Assembly: GCF_000981805.1 (NCBI RefSeq)
Contig: NZ_CP011132.1
Span: forward strand, 2,542,001 to 2,606,000
DNA length: 64,000 bases
Direction of reading: 5' to 3'
From: Citrobacter amalonaticus Y19
GTDB taxonomy: Bacteria > Pseudomonadota > Gammaproteobacteria > Enterobacterales > Enterobacteriaceae
This document shows, piece after piece, positions 37,568-48,067 of the stretch. Within the stretch, counting starts at the first letter, position 1. Each line of letters opens with the position of its first letter. Made by a program: the position numbers and the translations under genes. The notes under the pieces were generated by a model that saw only the letters and a list, made by a program, of their open reading frames with translations, made no database searches and was not told the origin of the DNA.

Positions 37568-40414
37568 TTAACCTCGCGTTTTCCTGACCCGATCCGCATA
37601 CACCGCCAGCGTCTGCCTGATAACGTCCAGCGTGACCGGTTTCGACAGGCAGCTGTCCATCCCCGACTCCAGACAGCGCTGCTTCTCTTCGGCTAAGGCA
37701 TTTGCCGTCACCCCAACCACCGGCAGAGTCAGCCCCAGTTGACGAATACGCTGCGTCAGACGATAGCCATCCATATTCGGCATGTTAACGTCGCTCAGCA
37801 CGATATCGATGTGGTTTTTGCTCAGCACGTTCAGGGCGTCCACGCCGTCATTCGCCGTCTTGCACTGATACCCCAGCGATCCCAACTGATCGGCCAACAG
37901 GCGACGGTTGATAGGATGATCGTCAACCACCAGGATCATCATGTCATCATTGGTGGCCGCCGCTTTTTCCGGGGCCGGTAACGCGGAAGAGAGCGCGCCA
38001 TCGTCCAGCTCAATACGGTAGATCCGGGCCAGCAGCGCCGGCAGTTCATGCGGCGACGCGACGCTGTGCACCCATTCCCCCGGCACCCTTTCCAGCGGAA
38101 TACCAATATGGCGACGACAGAAAATGACCGCCGCACGCCCCTGCCACGGCTGTTCCAGCGCATCGTCAGTGATCAATACGTCGTCACTCGACGGAGGCTG
38201 GCCTTCATAACGCATCACCTCGACGCCGCTGCGCGTCAGGCTGTTTTCAACAAATTGACACAGCGAGGCATTACGCACCGCCAGCCAACAGCGTGTTCTG
38301 GCGAGTCCATCGAGACCTTTTTTCGCCGGATACTGCGCGCCATACAGCGGAATACGCACCGTAAACTGGCTGCCCATCCCCGGTTCGGAATCGACCGAAA
38401 TGTCGCCGTCCATCATGCTGATCAGCTTTTCGCAAATCGCCAGTCCGAGCCCCGTTCCCTGGAAATTGCGCTGCACGCCAGTACCGACCTGGAAGAATGG
38501 GTCGAACAAGCGCACCACCTCTTTCGCCGGGATCCCAACGCCGGTATCCCGCACCCGAATACTAAGGTAATCATCGTCACGGCTGACATGCAGTACGATG
38601 CAGCCAATGTCAGTGAATTTAATCGCATTGCTCAGCAGGTTAGAAATCACCTGCTGCAGGCGCATCGGATCGCCATTGAGCGCCACCGGCACATCCGGTT
38701 CGATAAAGCAGTACAGTCCTATTTGCTTGCGCACCACCAGCGGCAAATAGTTCGCCGTAATATGGCTCATCACCTCTCGCGGTGAGAATTCACGCGGCTC
38801 AATTTTCAACTGCTCAGATTCAATTTTCGAGAAGTCGAGAATATCGCTGATGATTTTCAGCAGCAGACTGGAGGAGTTATTCATCGCCGTCACCAGACGA
38901 TCGACCCCTTTTGGCAACGCTTTGGTTTGCAGCAGATCAAGGTTACCGATGATGCCGTACAGCGGGGTGCGCAGCTCGTGGCTGACGGTCGCCAGGAACA
39001 TCGATTTCGACTGACTCGCCTGCTCAGCCGCCTGCGCCATCTCCTGCAATGACTCCTCCATTTTGACGCGGGCGGAGACATCCACCAGCACGCAGATCGC
39101 CACGTTTTCATTGCGATAACGGGAATGGACGAAGCTGATCTGCAGGTTGGTGTTATTGCTGGTCAGCACATCGACAAAGTTCACTTGCTGTCCGCAGATG
39201 ATTTGCGTCAGCCGCTGTCGATCCTCATGGGTGAGCATGTTCAGATAGGTGTGCGCCAGTTCGTTACTGAGAATGTTAATACCGTCAACAGTGCGCAGAA
39301 TACAGATCCCGACCGGCGCGGAAGCGACAATCTTACGGTTAAACTGCTCATGCTCTTCCAGACGCTGGGCGTCGCTTTCCGCCGGAATAAAGATCCGCCG
39401 TTCGTACATCCGCGCGAGGGTAAACAGTGCCGCGCCCACCAGCACGTTCAGCAAAATAGCATTCAGGATCAGCATCCGGATCCGTTCCAGCACCAGATCA
39501 ACCGGGACGGAATAGACAATGCTCAGCGAGGACGGCGGCAGGTTTTTCTTCAGCACCAGCTCACGAAAGCCCGGCGTATAGCCAAACCAGGAACGCTCCT
39601 GCATCCAGCGAGGCTCCGCCTTAATAGTGCCTTCCGGCCCGGTCAGTGAAATCAGCGCATGACCATTTTCATCCAGAATGGTCACCCCCATCGGCAGACT
39701 GCCCGGCGTAAAGAAGTTTTCCATCCGAATGGACTGTTCGACGCCTAACAGCGCCTGCAAGCGGTTTGCCAGATAGACCGGCGTCAGCGCGTAGAAATAA
39801 CCAATCCCCGGACGCGGTCCCTGCCCCACCCAGTAAAGATTGCTTCCGGACTCATCCTTCGACGCATTGCGGTACTTCATAATCCGCTCGTGCAGCGTTT
39901 TCAGCGCGTTATCGCGCTCGACGGACATATCGCGCAGGCCGAAATTCGCCATGCAGAGATTATCGCTACCAATGAGAAAAACGCGATTCAGGTCGTATGC
40001 CGCAGAGAAGTTGTCGCGCCAGTAGCGCATAAACCACGCCAGCGACTCCAGCGATCCGCGCCAGGCGTTGCCCATTGCCGCACAGTCCGAATCCGCAAAC
40101 AGCGGCTGAAAGGTCGGGACCACGGTTTTATCGTCACGCGCCCGCGACGTCAGCACGCCGTTCTCCGCCGTCAGGCGATTCTCCGCAATATACTTGAGCT
40201 CTTTCATCACATCCGCCGTGCGCTGAATATAGCGCTGGGCCTGATCGGAACTGAGATTAAACTCCTGGCGAATCTCTGATTCCCGCTGATGCAGGGCGTT
40301 CACGATGTAGAACACCGAAGCAAAGGCAATGAGCAGCCAAATCAACAGCGCCAACGCTCTGAACAGGTAGCGCGAGATTTTCAGGGTTGTGCGAAAGGAA
40401 GCAAGGTATTTCAA
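37568..40414 (-). CDS. rcsC: Hybrid sensor kinase RcsC
   Basis: A 948-residue inner-membrane kinase. Membrane segments lie near 20-41 and 313-335 around a periplasmic domain. The HisKA motif FLATVSHELRTPLYGIIGNLD holds the phosphorylated His near 478, and the ATPase domain follows (LSNAIKF, DTGVGIP, GTGLGLAI). An ABL domain spans about 700-800, and the C-terminal receiver has its Asp in IVLSDVNMPNMDGY near 874. It autophosphorylates and passes phosphate to RcsD and then RcsB. It faces rcsB tail to tail, as in E. coli. Confidence 0.97.
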   Translation of the reverse strand: MKYLASFRTTLKISRYLFRALALLIWLLIAFASVFYIVNALHQRESEIRQEFNLSSDQAQRYIQRTADVMKELKYIAENRLTAENGVLTSRARDDKTVVPTFQPLFADSDCAAMGNAWRGSLESLAWFMRYWRDNFSAAYDLNRVFLIGSDNLCMANFGLRDMSVERDNALKTLHERIMKYRNASKDESGSNLYWVGQGPRPGIGYFYALTPVYLANRLQALLGVEQSIRMENFFTPGSLPMGVTILDENGHALISLTGPEGTIKAEPRWMQERSWFGYTPGFRELVLKKNLPPSSLSIVYSVPVDLVLERIRMLILNAILLNVLVGAALFTLARMYERRIFIPAESDAQRLEEHEQFNRKIVASAPVGICILRTVDGINILSNELAHTYLNMLTHEDRQRLTQIICGQQVNFVDVLTSNNTNLQISFVHSRYRNENVAICVLVDVSARVKMEESLQEMAQAAEQASQSKSMFLATVSHELRTPLYGIIGNLDLLQTKALPKGVDRLVTAMNNSSSLLLKIISDILDFSKIESEQLKIEPREFSPREVMSHITANYLPLVVRKQIGLYCFIEPDVPVALNGDPMRLQQVISNLLSNAIKFTDIGCIVLHVSRDDDYLSIRVRDTGVGIPAKEVVRLFDPFFQVGTGVQRNFQGTGLGLAICEKLISMMDGDISVDSEPGMGSQFTVRIPLYGAQYPAKKGLDGLARTRCWLAVRNASLCQFVENSLTRSGVEVMRYEGQPPSSDDVLITDDALEQPWQGRAAVIFCRRHIGIPLERVPGEWVHSVASPHELPALLARIYRIELDDGALSSALPAPEKAAATNDDMMILVVDDHPINRRLLADQLGSLGYQCKTANDGVDALNVLSKNHIDIVLSDVNMPNMDGYRLTQRIRQLGLTLPVVGVTANALAEEKQRCLESGMDSCLSKPVTLDVIRQTLAVYADRVRKTRG

Positions 40415-40586
40415 AAGGGCGAAGCTCCGCCTCAGGCGATAAATGGAGTGTGGTTAAGGTAGCGGTAAATGCGCGGCGTCGCAATGCCCGCGCCTCTGTT
40501 TGCGGGAATATGATACACCGCTGAGAAACCATTGCCGCAACCATCGATAATCAGCATTTGCCGTACAGAGCCACAGGGAAGTCAGC

Positions 40587-42413
40587 ATGCGCTTTTTGAG
40601 AGGGTTATACCCGCGACGCTTACGCAATCAAATGATACTGATGGCGATCCTGATGGTCATTGTGCCGACGCTGTCGATTGGTTATATCGTAGAAACCGAA
40701 GGACGGTCAGCAGTCTTATCCGAAAAAGAGAAAAAATTATCTGCCGTCGTTCACCTGCTCGATCAGGCGTTGGGCGAACGCTTTGACGATTTCACGACGT
40801 TGCCGCGGGAGGAGCGGATCCGGGCGCTGAATGCCGAACTCGGCCCCATCACCGAACAGATAACCCTGGCGTTTCCGGGCATTGGCGCAGGCTACTATAA
40901 CAAAGCGCTGGATGCGATTGTGACCTACGCCCCTTCCGCGCTGTACCAAAATAACGTCGGCGTGACGATTGCCGCCGATCACCCCGGACGTGAAGTGATG
41001 CGCAACAATGCTCCGGTGGTTTTTTCCGGTCGCCAGGTGCGCGGCGATATTCTCAACTCGATGATCCCCATCACCCGCAACGGCGAGGTGATGGGTTACA
41101 TCTGGGCAAATGAGCTAACGGAAGATATTCAGCGTCAGGCCTGGAAGATGGACGTGCGCATTATTGCGGTACTGGCGGCGGGCCTGCTCTGTAGCCTGTT
41201 ACTGATTGTGCTGTTTTCCCGACGTCTTGGTGCCAATATCGACATTATCACGGACGGTCTGTCGACGCTGGCGCAGAAAACGCCGGCGCAACTTCCCAAT
41301 CTTCCCGGTGAACTGGGGCAAATCAGTCGCAGCGTCAACGCCCTGGCGCAAACGCTGCGTGAAACCAAAACCCTTAACGACCTGATCATTGAAAACGCCG
41401 CTGACGGCGTGATTGCGATCGACAGACAGGGCGACGTCACCACCATGAATCCCGCTGCGGAAATGATTACCGGCTACACGCTGAATGAACTGGTCGGTCA
41501 GCCTTATGCCACGCTGTTTTCCGACCCTCATTTTTCCAGCCCGGTTCTCGATACCCTGGCGCACGGTACGGAACATCTGGCGCAAGAAGTCAGTTTTCCG
41601 GCGCGCGATCGCACCATCGAACTCAGCGTCACCACCAGTCGTATTCATAACCCCAATGGCGAATTGATCGGCGCACTGGTGATTTTTTCCGACCTGACCG
41701 CCCGTAAAGAAACACAACGTCGCCTGGCGCAGACGGAGAGACTGGCCACGCTAGGTGAACTGATGGCCGGGGTAGCGCATGAGGTGCGTAATCCGCTTAC
41801 CGCCATCCGCGGCTATGTGCAGATCATTCGTCAGCAAACCAGTCTGCCAGTACATCAGGAATATCTGTCCGTGGTACTGAAAGAAATTGACTCCATCAAC
41901 AGAGTCATTCAGCAGTTGCTGGATTTTTCCCGTCCGCGACAAAGCCAGTGGCAGCAAGTGCTGCTCAACTCGCTGATCGAAGAGACGCTGATTCTGGTGC
42001 AAACCTCCGGCGTACAGGCGCGGATCGCGTTTAACGTCGAACAGGATAAGGGACTGCCTGCCATCGTTGCCGATCGCGAACTGTTGAAGCAGGTGATCCT
42101 CAATATTCTGATTAATGCCGTGCAGGCCATCAACGCGCGCGGTGAAATTCGCATTCGCACCTGGCAATACTCAACCACACAACAAGCGGTGACGATTGAA
42201 GATAACGGCTGTGGGATTGATATCACGCTACAGAAAAAGATCTTTGATCCCTTTTTCACCACCAAAGCCTCGGGAACGGGGCTTGGACTCGCGCTCAGCC
42301 AGCGCATCATCAATGCCCACCAGGGCGATATTCGCGTCACCAGCATGCCCGGATGCGGCGCGACCTTTACCCTTATTTTGCCCATTAACCCGCAGGGAAA
42401 CGTGTCAGTATGA
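40587..42413 (+). CDS. atoS: Acetoacetate sensor kinase AtoS
   Basis: A 608-residue membrane kinase, the length of E. coli AtoS. Two membrane helices (about 15-35 and 188-210) flank a periplasmic sensor domain. A HAMP-like linker, a PAS domain (about 262-370) and the HisKA motif ELMAGVAHEVRNPLTAIRGY (His near 398) follow, then the ATPase motifs NGCGID and GTGLGLAL. It phosphorylates AtoC in response to acetoacetate. The ATG at 40587 has GGGAAG upstream, and the stop overlaps atoC by 4 bp. Confidence 0.95.
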   Translation: MRFLRGLYPRRLRNQMILMAILMVIVPTLSIGYIVETEGRSAVLSEKEKKLSAVVHLLDQALGERFDDFTTLPREERIRALNAELGPITEQITLAFPGIGAGYYNKALDAIVTYAPSALYQNNVGVTIAADHPGREVMRNNAPVVFSGRQVRGDILNSMIPITRNGEVMGYIWANELTEDIQRQAWKMDVRIIAVLAAGLLCSLLLIVLFSRRLGANIDIITDGLSTLAQKTPAQLPNLPGELGQISRSVNALAQTLRETKTLNDLIIENAADGVIAIDRQGDVTTMNPAAEMITGYTLNELVGQPYATLFSDPHFSSPVLDTLAHGTEHLAQEVSFPARDRTIELSVTTSRIHNPNGELIGALVIFSDLTARKETQRRLAQTERLATLGELMAGVAHEVRNPLTAIRGYVQIIRQQTSLPVHQEYLSVVLKEIDSINRVIQQLLDFSRPRQSQWQQVLLNSLIEETLILVQTSGVQARIAFNVEQDKGLPAIVADRELLKQVILNILINAVQAINARGEIRIRTWQYSTTQQAVTIEDNGCGIDITLQKKIFDPFFTTKASGTGLGLALSQRIINAHQGDIRVTSMPGCGATFTLILPINPQGNVSV

Positions 42414-43795
42414 AAACCCGCTATCGTATCCTCATCGTGGATGACGAAGACAACGTTCGTCGCATGCTCACTACCGCATTCTCGCTACAGGGACATGAAA
42501 CGCACTGCGCCAGTAATGGTGAAGAAGCCTTGCAGCGCTTTGCCGACACCCCGCCGGATGTGGTGCTGATGGATATCCGTATGCCGGAAATGAACGGGAT
42601 TGACGCACTGAAAGTCATGCGCACCCAGCAGCCGCGCATCCCCGTGATCCTGATGACCGCTTACGCCGAAGTCGAAACCGCCGTCGAAGCGTTACGCAGC
42701 GGTGCGTTTGATTACGTGATCAAACCCTTCGATCTCGATGAACTCAATTTACTGATCCAACGTGCACTGCAATTGCAGGCGATGAAACAGGAGATCCGCA
42801 GCCTGCATCAGGCACTGAGTACCAGTTGGCAGTGGGGGCATATCCTGACCAACAGTCCACGGATGATGGATATCTGCAAAGACACGGCGAAAATTGCCCT
42901 GTCGCAGGCCAACGTCTTGATCAGTGGCGAAAGCGGCACCGGTAAAGAGTTGATTGCGCGGGCCATTCACTACAACTCGCGCCGGGCAAACGGTCCGTTT
43001 ATCAAAATCAACTGTGCCGCGCTGCCGGAGTCGCTGCTGGAAAGCGAGCTGTTTGGTCATGAAAAAGGCGCTTTCACCGGGGCACAGACTCAGCGTCAGG
43101 GGCTGTTTGAACGCGCCCATCAGGGAACGCTGCTGCTCGATGAAATTGGCGAAATGCCGCTGGTGCTGCAGGCGAAGCTGCTGCGCATCCTGCAGGAAAG
43201 AGAGTTCGAACGCGTGGGCGGACACCAGACCATTCAGGTGGATATCCGCATCGTCGCCGCCACCAACCGGGATCTCCATACGATGGTGAAAGAAGGCGCC
43301 TTCCGTGAAGATCTGTTTTACCGTCTGAATGTCATTCATCTGCAACTTCCCCCGCTGCGCGAACGACGGGAAGACATTGCGCTGCTTGCTAACCACTTCT
43401 TACAGAAATTCAGTTCGGAAAATCAGCGCGATATTATTGAGATCGATCCTGCGGCCATGTCGATGCTCGTCACCTGGCCCTGGCCCGGCAACATCCGGGA
43501 GCTGTCGAACGTCATTGAGCGGGCGGTCGTAATGAATACCGGGGCGGTTATTTTTGCTGACGATCTGCCCGCCCCGCTCCGCCAACCTGCCAGTGGCGGC
43601 AGCGAGATAAAAGCCACGCAGCCCGGTGAACGCAATCTGAAAGAAGAAATTAAACGTGAGGAGAAGCGGATCATTATCGAGGTGCTCGAGCAACATGATG
43701 GAAACCGCACCCACGCCGCGTTGATGTTAGGCATCAGTCGACGCGCTCTGATGTACAAACTGCAGGAATACGGTATCGATACGACAGGGTTGTAG
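42410..43795 (+). CDS. atoC: Sigma-54-dependent regulator AtoC
   Basis: A 461-residue NtrC-family activator. The receiver has its phosphoacceptor at Asp55 (VVLMDIRMPEMNG). The AAA+ domain starts near residue 145, with Walker A GESGTGKE near 170, the sigma-54-contacting GAFTGA loop near 220 and Walker B TLLLDEIGEMP near 240. A Fis-type helix-turn-helix lies at the end (THAALMLGISRRALMYKLQEYGI). Position 73, His in E. coli, is Gln here. It activates atoDAEB from a palindrome just downstream. Confidence 0.96.
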   Translation: MKTRYRILIVDDEDNVRRMLTTAFSLQGHETHCASNGEEALQRFADTPPDVVLMDIRMPEMNGIDALKVMRTQQPRIPVILMTAYAEVETAVEALRSGAFDYVIKPFDLDELNLLIQRALQLQAMKQEIRSLHQALSTSWQWGHILTNSPRMMDICKDTAKIALSQANVLISGESGTGKELIARAIHYNSRRANGPFIKINCAALPESLLESELFGHEKGAFTGAQTQRQGLFERAHQGTLLLDEIGEMPLVLQAKLLRILQEREFERVGGHQTIQVDIRIVAATNRDLHTMVKEGAFREDLFYRLNVIHLQLPPLRERREDIALLANHFLQKFSSENQRDIIEIDPAAMSMLVTWPWPGNIRELSNVIERAVVMNTGAVIFADDLPAPLRQPASGGSEIKATQPGERNLKEEIKREEKRIIIEVLEQHDGNRTHAALMLGISRRALMYKLQEYGIDTTGL

Positions 43796-43807
43796 AACCA
43801 GAATCTG

Positions 43808-43846
43808 CTATGCAGAATTTTGCACAGTGCGCAAAATTCTGCATAG
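43808..43846 (+). promoter_or_regulatory. AtoC upstream activating palindrome
   Basis: Perfect 16-bp arms, CTATGCAGAATTTTGC (43808-43823) and GCAAAATTCTGCATAG (43831-43846), with a 7-base centre. The E. coli AtoC site has the same design and nearly the same bases. Its centre lies about 118 bp before the -12 element, a normal enhancer distance. Confidence 0.92.
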
Positions 43847-43930
43847 CATCCGCACGGAGATCACACAACGCAAGATTAAATAAACCTTCTTATTCAACAT
43901 CTTAATTAATTCCCCTACCTGTTAGCCATT

Positions 43931-43947
43931 CTGGCATCCCAATTGCT
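43931..43947 (+). promoter_or_regulatory. Sigma-54 (-24/-12) promoter of atoDAEB
   Basis: CTGGCATCCCAATTGCT: the -24 GG (43933-43934) and -12 GC (43945-43946) are ten bases apart, as needed for sigma-54 RNA polymerase. It lies 46 bp before the atoD start. Confidence 0.88.
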
Positions 43948-43992
43948 ATTCCCTTTGCGTACCCAAAATGGAGTATGCACAAGGGAAACATA

Positions 43993-44655
43993 ATGAAAAC
44001 AAAACTGATTACCTTACAAAACGCTGCCGGGTTCTTTCGTGACGGCATGACCATCATGGTTGGCGGTTTTATGGGGGTAGGGACCCCGCCCCGTCTTGTC
44101 GAAGCTTTGCTTGAATCCGGCGTCAGAGACCTGACCCTGATCGCCAACGATACCGCCTTTGTCGATACCGGTATCGGCCCTCTGATCGTCAATGGCCGGG
44201 TGAACAAAGTCATTGCGTCCCATATCGGCACCAACCCGGAAACCGGGCGTCGAATGATTGCCAAAGAGATGGAGGTTCAACTGGTGCCGCAAGGTACGCT
44301 GATTGAACAGATCCGCTGCGGCGGCGCAGGACTCGGCGGGTTCCTGACCCCCACCGGCGTCGGCACCATCGTGGAAGATGGCAAACAAACCCTGACGCTC
44401 GACGGAAAAACCTGGCTGCTGGAGCGCCCGTTGCGTGCCGATCTGGCACTCATCCGCGCGCACCGTGCCGACCCTCTCGGCAACCTGACCTACCAGCTCA
44501 GCGCCCGCAACTTTAACCCACTTATTGCCCTCGCCGCCGATATCACCCTGGTGGAACCTGACGAACTCGTTGAGACAGGCGATCTGCTGCCTGACCAGAT
44601 AGTCACCCCCGGTGCGGTAATCGACCATATCGTCATTCCACAGGAGAGCAAATAA
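43993..44655 (+). CDS. atoD: Acetate CoA-transferase alpha subunit AtoD
   Basis: A 220-residue subunit of acetyl-CoA:acetoacetyl-CoA transferase, which activates acetoacetate and short fatty acids with CoA from acetyl-CoA. It shows the alpha-subunit CoA-binding pattern [16 protein letters not shown] near residue 24 and [16 protein letters not shown] near 112. The ATG at 43993 has AAGGGA upstream; an in-frame ATG 18 bp earlier is not conserved. The stop overlaps the atoA start (TAATG). Confidence 0.96.
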   Translation: MKTKLITLQNAAGFFRDGMTIMVGGFMGVGTPPRLVEALLESGVRDLTLIANDTAFVDTGIGPLIVNGRVNKVIASHIGTNPETGRRMIAKEMEVQLVPQGTLIEQIRCGGAGLGGFLTPTGVGTIVEDGKQTLTLDGKTWLLERPLRADLALIRAHRADPLGNLTYQLSARNFNPLIALAADITLVEPDELVETGDLLPDQIVTPGAVIDHIVIPQESK

Positions 44656-45305
44656 TGGATGCGAAACAACGTATTGCGCGCCGCGTGGCGCAAGAACTTC
44701 GTGATGGCGACGTCGTGAACTTAGGTATTGGCCTGCCGACGATGGTCGCCAACTACCTACCCGATGACATTCATATCACTCTGCAATCGGAAAACGGATT
44801 TCTCGGACTGGGGCCGGTCACCACCGCGCATCCCGATCTGGTGAACGCCGGTGGACAACCCTGTGGGATTTTGCCGGGCGCGGCGATGTTCGATAGCGCG
44901 ATGTCATTCGCCCTGATCCGTGGCGGCCATGTGGACGCCTGCGTTCTGGGCGGGTTGCAGGTCGATGAACAGGCCAACCTCGCAAACTGGGTGGTGCCCG
45001 GCAAAATGGTCCCCGGTATGGGTGGCGCAATGGATCTGGTGACCGGCGCGCGCAAAGTCATTATTGCGATGGAGCACTGCGCGAAAGACGGCTCGGCGAA
45101 AATCCTCCGCCACTGCACCATGCCCCTGACGGCTCAGCATGCGGTGCATGTGCTGGTCACCGAACTCGCGGTGTTCCGCTTTATCGACGGCAAAATGTGG
45201 CTGACGGAAATCGTCGACGGGTGCGACCTTGATACCCTGCGCGCAAAAACCGAAGCGCACTTTGAGGTTGCCGCCGATCTGGTCGTTCAGCGAGGTGACG
45301 CATGA
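44655..45305 (+). CDS. atoA: Acetate CoA-transferase beta subunit AtoA
   Basis: A 216-residue catalytic subunit of the AtoDA CoA-transferase. The glutamate that forms the CoA thioester is in the family signature SENGFLGLG (near residue 46). GGHVDACVLGGLQVDEQANLANW (near 94) is also typical. Its start overlaps atoD and its stop overlaps atoE by 4 bp. Confidence 0.96.
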   Translation: MDAKQRIARRVAQELRDGDVVNLGIGLPTMVANYLPDDIHITLQSENGFLGLGPVTTAHPDLVNAGGQPCGILPGAAMFDSAMSFALIRGGHVDACVLGGLQVDEQANLANWVVPGKMVPGMGGAMDLVTGARKVIIAMEHCAKDGSAKILRHCTMPLTAQHAVHVLVTELAVFRFIDGKMWLTEIVDGCDLDTLRAKTEAHFEVAADLVVQRGDA

Positions 45306-46624
45306 TTGGCCGTATTTCGCGTTTCATGACGCGCTTCGTCAGTCGCTGGCTGCCCGACCCCCTGATTTTCGCCATGCTGTTGACGCTGCTGACGTTCGGC
45401 ATCGCGCTGTGGTTAACACCGCAAACGCCCGTCGCCATGGTGCGTTTCTGGGGGGATGGTTTCTGGAACCTGCTGGCCTTCGGGATGCAGATGGCGTTGA
45501 TCATCGTGACAGGCCACGCTCTGGCCAGTTCCGGTCCGGTGAAAAACCTGCTGCGTACCGCCGCGTCTGCCGCTAAAACGCCCGCTCAGGGCGTAATGCT
45601 GGTGACCTTCTTTGGATCCGTCGCCTGCGTCATCAACTGGGGTTTCGGCCTGGTGGTAGGGGCGATGTTTGCCCGTGAAGTTGCTCGTCGCGTGCCAGGT
45701 TCCGATTATCCGCTGCTGATTGCCTGCGCCTATATCGGTTTTCTGACCTGGGGCGGCGGCTTCTCCGGGTCGATGCCTTTGCTTGCGGCAACGCCGGGTA
45801 ACCCGGTTGAACACATTGCAGGCCTGATTCCAGTCAGCGATACCCTGTTCACCGGTTTCAACATCTTCATCACCGTCGGGCTGATTGTGGTCATGCCGTT
45901 TATCACCCGCATGATGACGCCAAAACCGTCAGATGTGGTCAGCGTCGATCCGAAACTGCTGATGGAAGAACCTGATTTCCAGAAGACCTTGCCGGCAGAT
46001 GCGCCTCCGTCAGAAAAACTGGAAGAGAGCCGTATCCTAGCGCTGATCATTGGGGCGTTAGGCGTCGCCTACCTCGGGATCTACTTCGCTGAGAAAGGGT
46101 TCAACATCACCATCAACACCGTCAACCTGATGTTCATGATTGCCGGTCTGCTGCTGCACAAAACGCCGATGGCCTATATGCGTGCCATCAGCGCCGCCGC
46201 GCGCAGCACCGCCGGTATCCTGGTGCAGTTCCCGTTCTATGCCGGGATCCAGTTGATGATGGAACACTCCGGTCTCGGGGGGCTTATCACCGAATTCTTC
46301 ATCAACGTCGCCAATAAAGACACCTTCCCGGTCATGACCTTCTTCAGCTCCGCGCTGATCAACTTTGCCGTGCCGTCAGGCGGCGGTCACTGGGTTATTC
46401 AGGGACCGTTCGTGATGCCCGCCGCGCAGGCGTTAGGGGCCGATCTCGGTAAATCCGTCATGGCGATCGCCTACGGCGAGCAGTGGATGAACATGGCGCA
46501 ACCCTTCTGGGCGCTTCCCGCACTGGCCATCGCCGGACTGGGGGTTCGCGACATCATGGGTTACTGCATCACAGCCCTGCTTTTCTCCGGCGTCATTTTT
46601 GTTGTCGGCCTGACCTTTTTCTGA
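45302..46624 (+). CDS. atoE: Short-chain fatty acid transporter AtoE
   Basis: A 440-residue inner-membrane permease with about 11-12 hydrophobic segments, of the AtoE short-chain fatty acid carrier family. Motifs NWGFGLVVGAMFAREVARRVPG (near 118) and AVPSGGGHWVIQGPFVMPAAQ (near 358) are typical. It takes up butyrate, valerate and similar acids for the ato pathway. It overlaps atoA and is followed by atoB after 30 bp. Confidence 0.95.
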   Translation: MIGRISRFMTRFVSRWLPDPLIFAMLLTLLTFGIALWLTPQTPVAMVRFWGDGFWNLLAFGMQMALIIVTGHALASSGPVKNLLRTAASAAKTPAQGVMLVTFFGSVACVINWGFGLVVGAMFAREVARRVPGSDYPLLIACAYIGFLTWGGGFSGSMPLLAATPGNPVEHIAGLIPVSDTLFTGFNIFITVGLIVVMPFITRMMTPKPSDVVSVDPKLLMEEPDFQKTLPADAPPSEKLEESRILALIIGALGVAYLGIYFAEKGFNITINTVNLMFMIAGLLLHKTPMAYMRAISAAARSTAGILVQFPFYAGIQLMMEHSGLGGLITEFFINVANKDTFPVMTFFSSALINFAVPSGGGHWVIQGPFVMPAAQALGADLGKSVMAIAYGEQWMNMAQPFWALPALAIAGLGVRDIMGYCITALLFSGVIFVVGLTFF

Positions 46625-46654
46625 CGGCAGCCGCTTACTTTTAAGGAACAGAAG

Positions 46655-47839
46655 ATGAAAAATTGTGTCATCGTCAGCGCAGCACGTACCGCCATCGGCA
46701 GCTTCAACGGCGCACTGGCAACGACCAGCGCCATCGATCTTGGCGCGACCGTGATTAACGCCGCGCTGGAGCGCGCGCAACTCGATCCGCAGCGCGTGGA
46801 TGAAGTGATCATGGGCAACGTGTTACAGGCAGGTCTGGGACAAAACCCGGCGCGCCAGGCACTGCTAAAGAGCGGCCTTAGTGAGACGGTCTGTGGCTTT
46901 ACCGTCAACAAAGTCTGCGGTTCAGGGCTCAAAAGCGTCGCGCTGGCCGCCCAGGCGATTCAGGCCGGTCAGGCGCAGGCACTGGTCGCCGGCGGCATGG
47001 AAAACATGAGTCTGGCGCCATATCTGCTGGATGCGAAAGCCCGCTGGGGCTATCGCCTCGGCGACGGTCAGCTATCAGATGTGATTTTGCGTGACGGCCT
47101 GCTCTGCGCTACTCACGGCTATCACATGGGGATCACCGCCGAGAACGTCGCCCGCGAATACGGTATCAGCCGCGAAATGCAGGATGAGCTGGCGTTGCTC
47201 TCCCAGCAAAAAGCGGTAGCCGCCATCAATTCTGGTGCCTTTCAGGCCGAGATTGTGCCGGTCAGCGTCACGTCGCGGAAGAAAACCATCGTCTTTGACC
47301 GCGATGAATTCCCCAAAGCCGACTCGTCAGCGGAAGGCCTTGCCGCCCTGCGTCCGGCGTTTGATAAGGCCGGCACCGTCACCGCCGGTAACGCCTCAGG
47401 GATTAACGACGGCGCGGCGGCGCTGGTGGTCATGGAAGAATCTGCCGCGCTGGCAGCAGGGCTGAAACCGTTGGCACGCATTAAGGCCTACGCCAGCGGC
47501 GGCGTCGCCCCGGCGCTGATGGGAATGGGCCCTGTACCCGCCACGCAAAAGGCGCTGCAATACAGCGGACTACAGCTTTCGGATATCGATCTGATTGAAG
47601 CCAATGAGGCGTTTGCCGCGCAGTTCCTCGCCGTTGGCAAAACGCTGGGCTTCGACCCAGAGAAGGTGAACGTTAACGGGGGCGCGATTGCGCTTGGTCA
47701 TCCCATCGGTGCCAGCGGCGCGCGAATTCTGGTGACATTACTGCATGCGCTTTCAGCCAGGGATAAAACGCTGGGTCTGGCGACGCTGTGTATCGGCGGC
47801 GGTCAGGGAATCGCCATGATTGTGGAAAGGATGAATTAA
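46655..47839 (+). CDS. atoB: Acetyl-CoA acetyltransferase AtoB
   Basis: A 394-residue thiolase that splits acetoacetyl-CoA into two acetyl-CoA, the last step of acetoacetate use. The nucleophilic Cys is in [16 protein letters not shown] (near residue 88), the catalytic His is in [17 protein letters not shown] (near 350), and the second Cys is in TLCIGGGQG (near 380). A strong terminator follows. In E. coli K-12 the yfa genes come next; here an unrelated accessory locus does. Confidence 0.97.
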   Translation: MKNCVIVSAARTAIGSFNGALATTSAIDLGATVINAALERAQLDPQRVDEVIMGNVLQAGLGQNPARQALLKSGLSETVCGFTVNKVCGSGLKSVALAAQAIQAGQAQALVAGGMENMSLAPYLLDAKARWGYRLGDGQLSDVILRDGLLCATHGYHMGITAENVAREYGISREMQDELALLSQQKAVAAINSGAFQAEIVPVSVTSRKKTIVFDRDEFPKADSSAEGLAALRPAFDKAGTVTAGNASGINDGAAALVVMEESAALAAGLKPLARIKAYASGGVAPALMGMGPVPATQKALQYSGLQLSDIDLIEANEAFAAQFLAVGKTLGFDPEKVNVNGGAIALGHPIGASGARILVTLLHALSARDKTLGLATLCIGGGQGIAMIVERMN

Positions 47840-47899
47840 TACCTGGCGTCCCCCGGTTATACACAACATCATTCAGATGGCATGGATGCCGCTCCTGTA

Positions 47900-47940
47900 A
47901 ACCCCTGGCACAGAGATAACGATGTGCCAGGGGTTTTTTA
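47900..47940 (+). terminator. Terminator of the ato operon
   Basis: AACCCCTGGCAC pairs with GTGCCAGGGGTT around a 12-base loop and is followed by a T6 run. It starts 61 bp after the atoB stop. Confidence 0.92.
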
Positions 47941-48067
47941 CACCCCGGCAAAGCGATGGTCCGTAAGAGTGAGGTTCATGGATGAGCCGAGTAATGCCGT
48001 AGCCAACACAGAGGCTGCTTGAAGGATAAAGTGTATCTGTCATAATAAACAAAACCGAGGGACCTTA

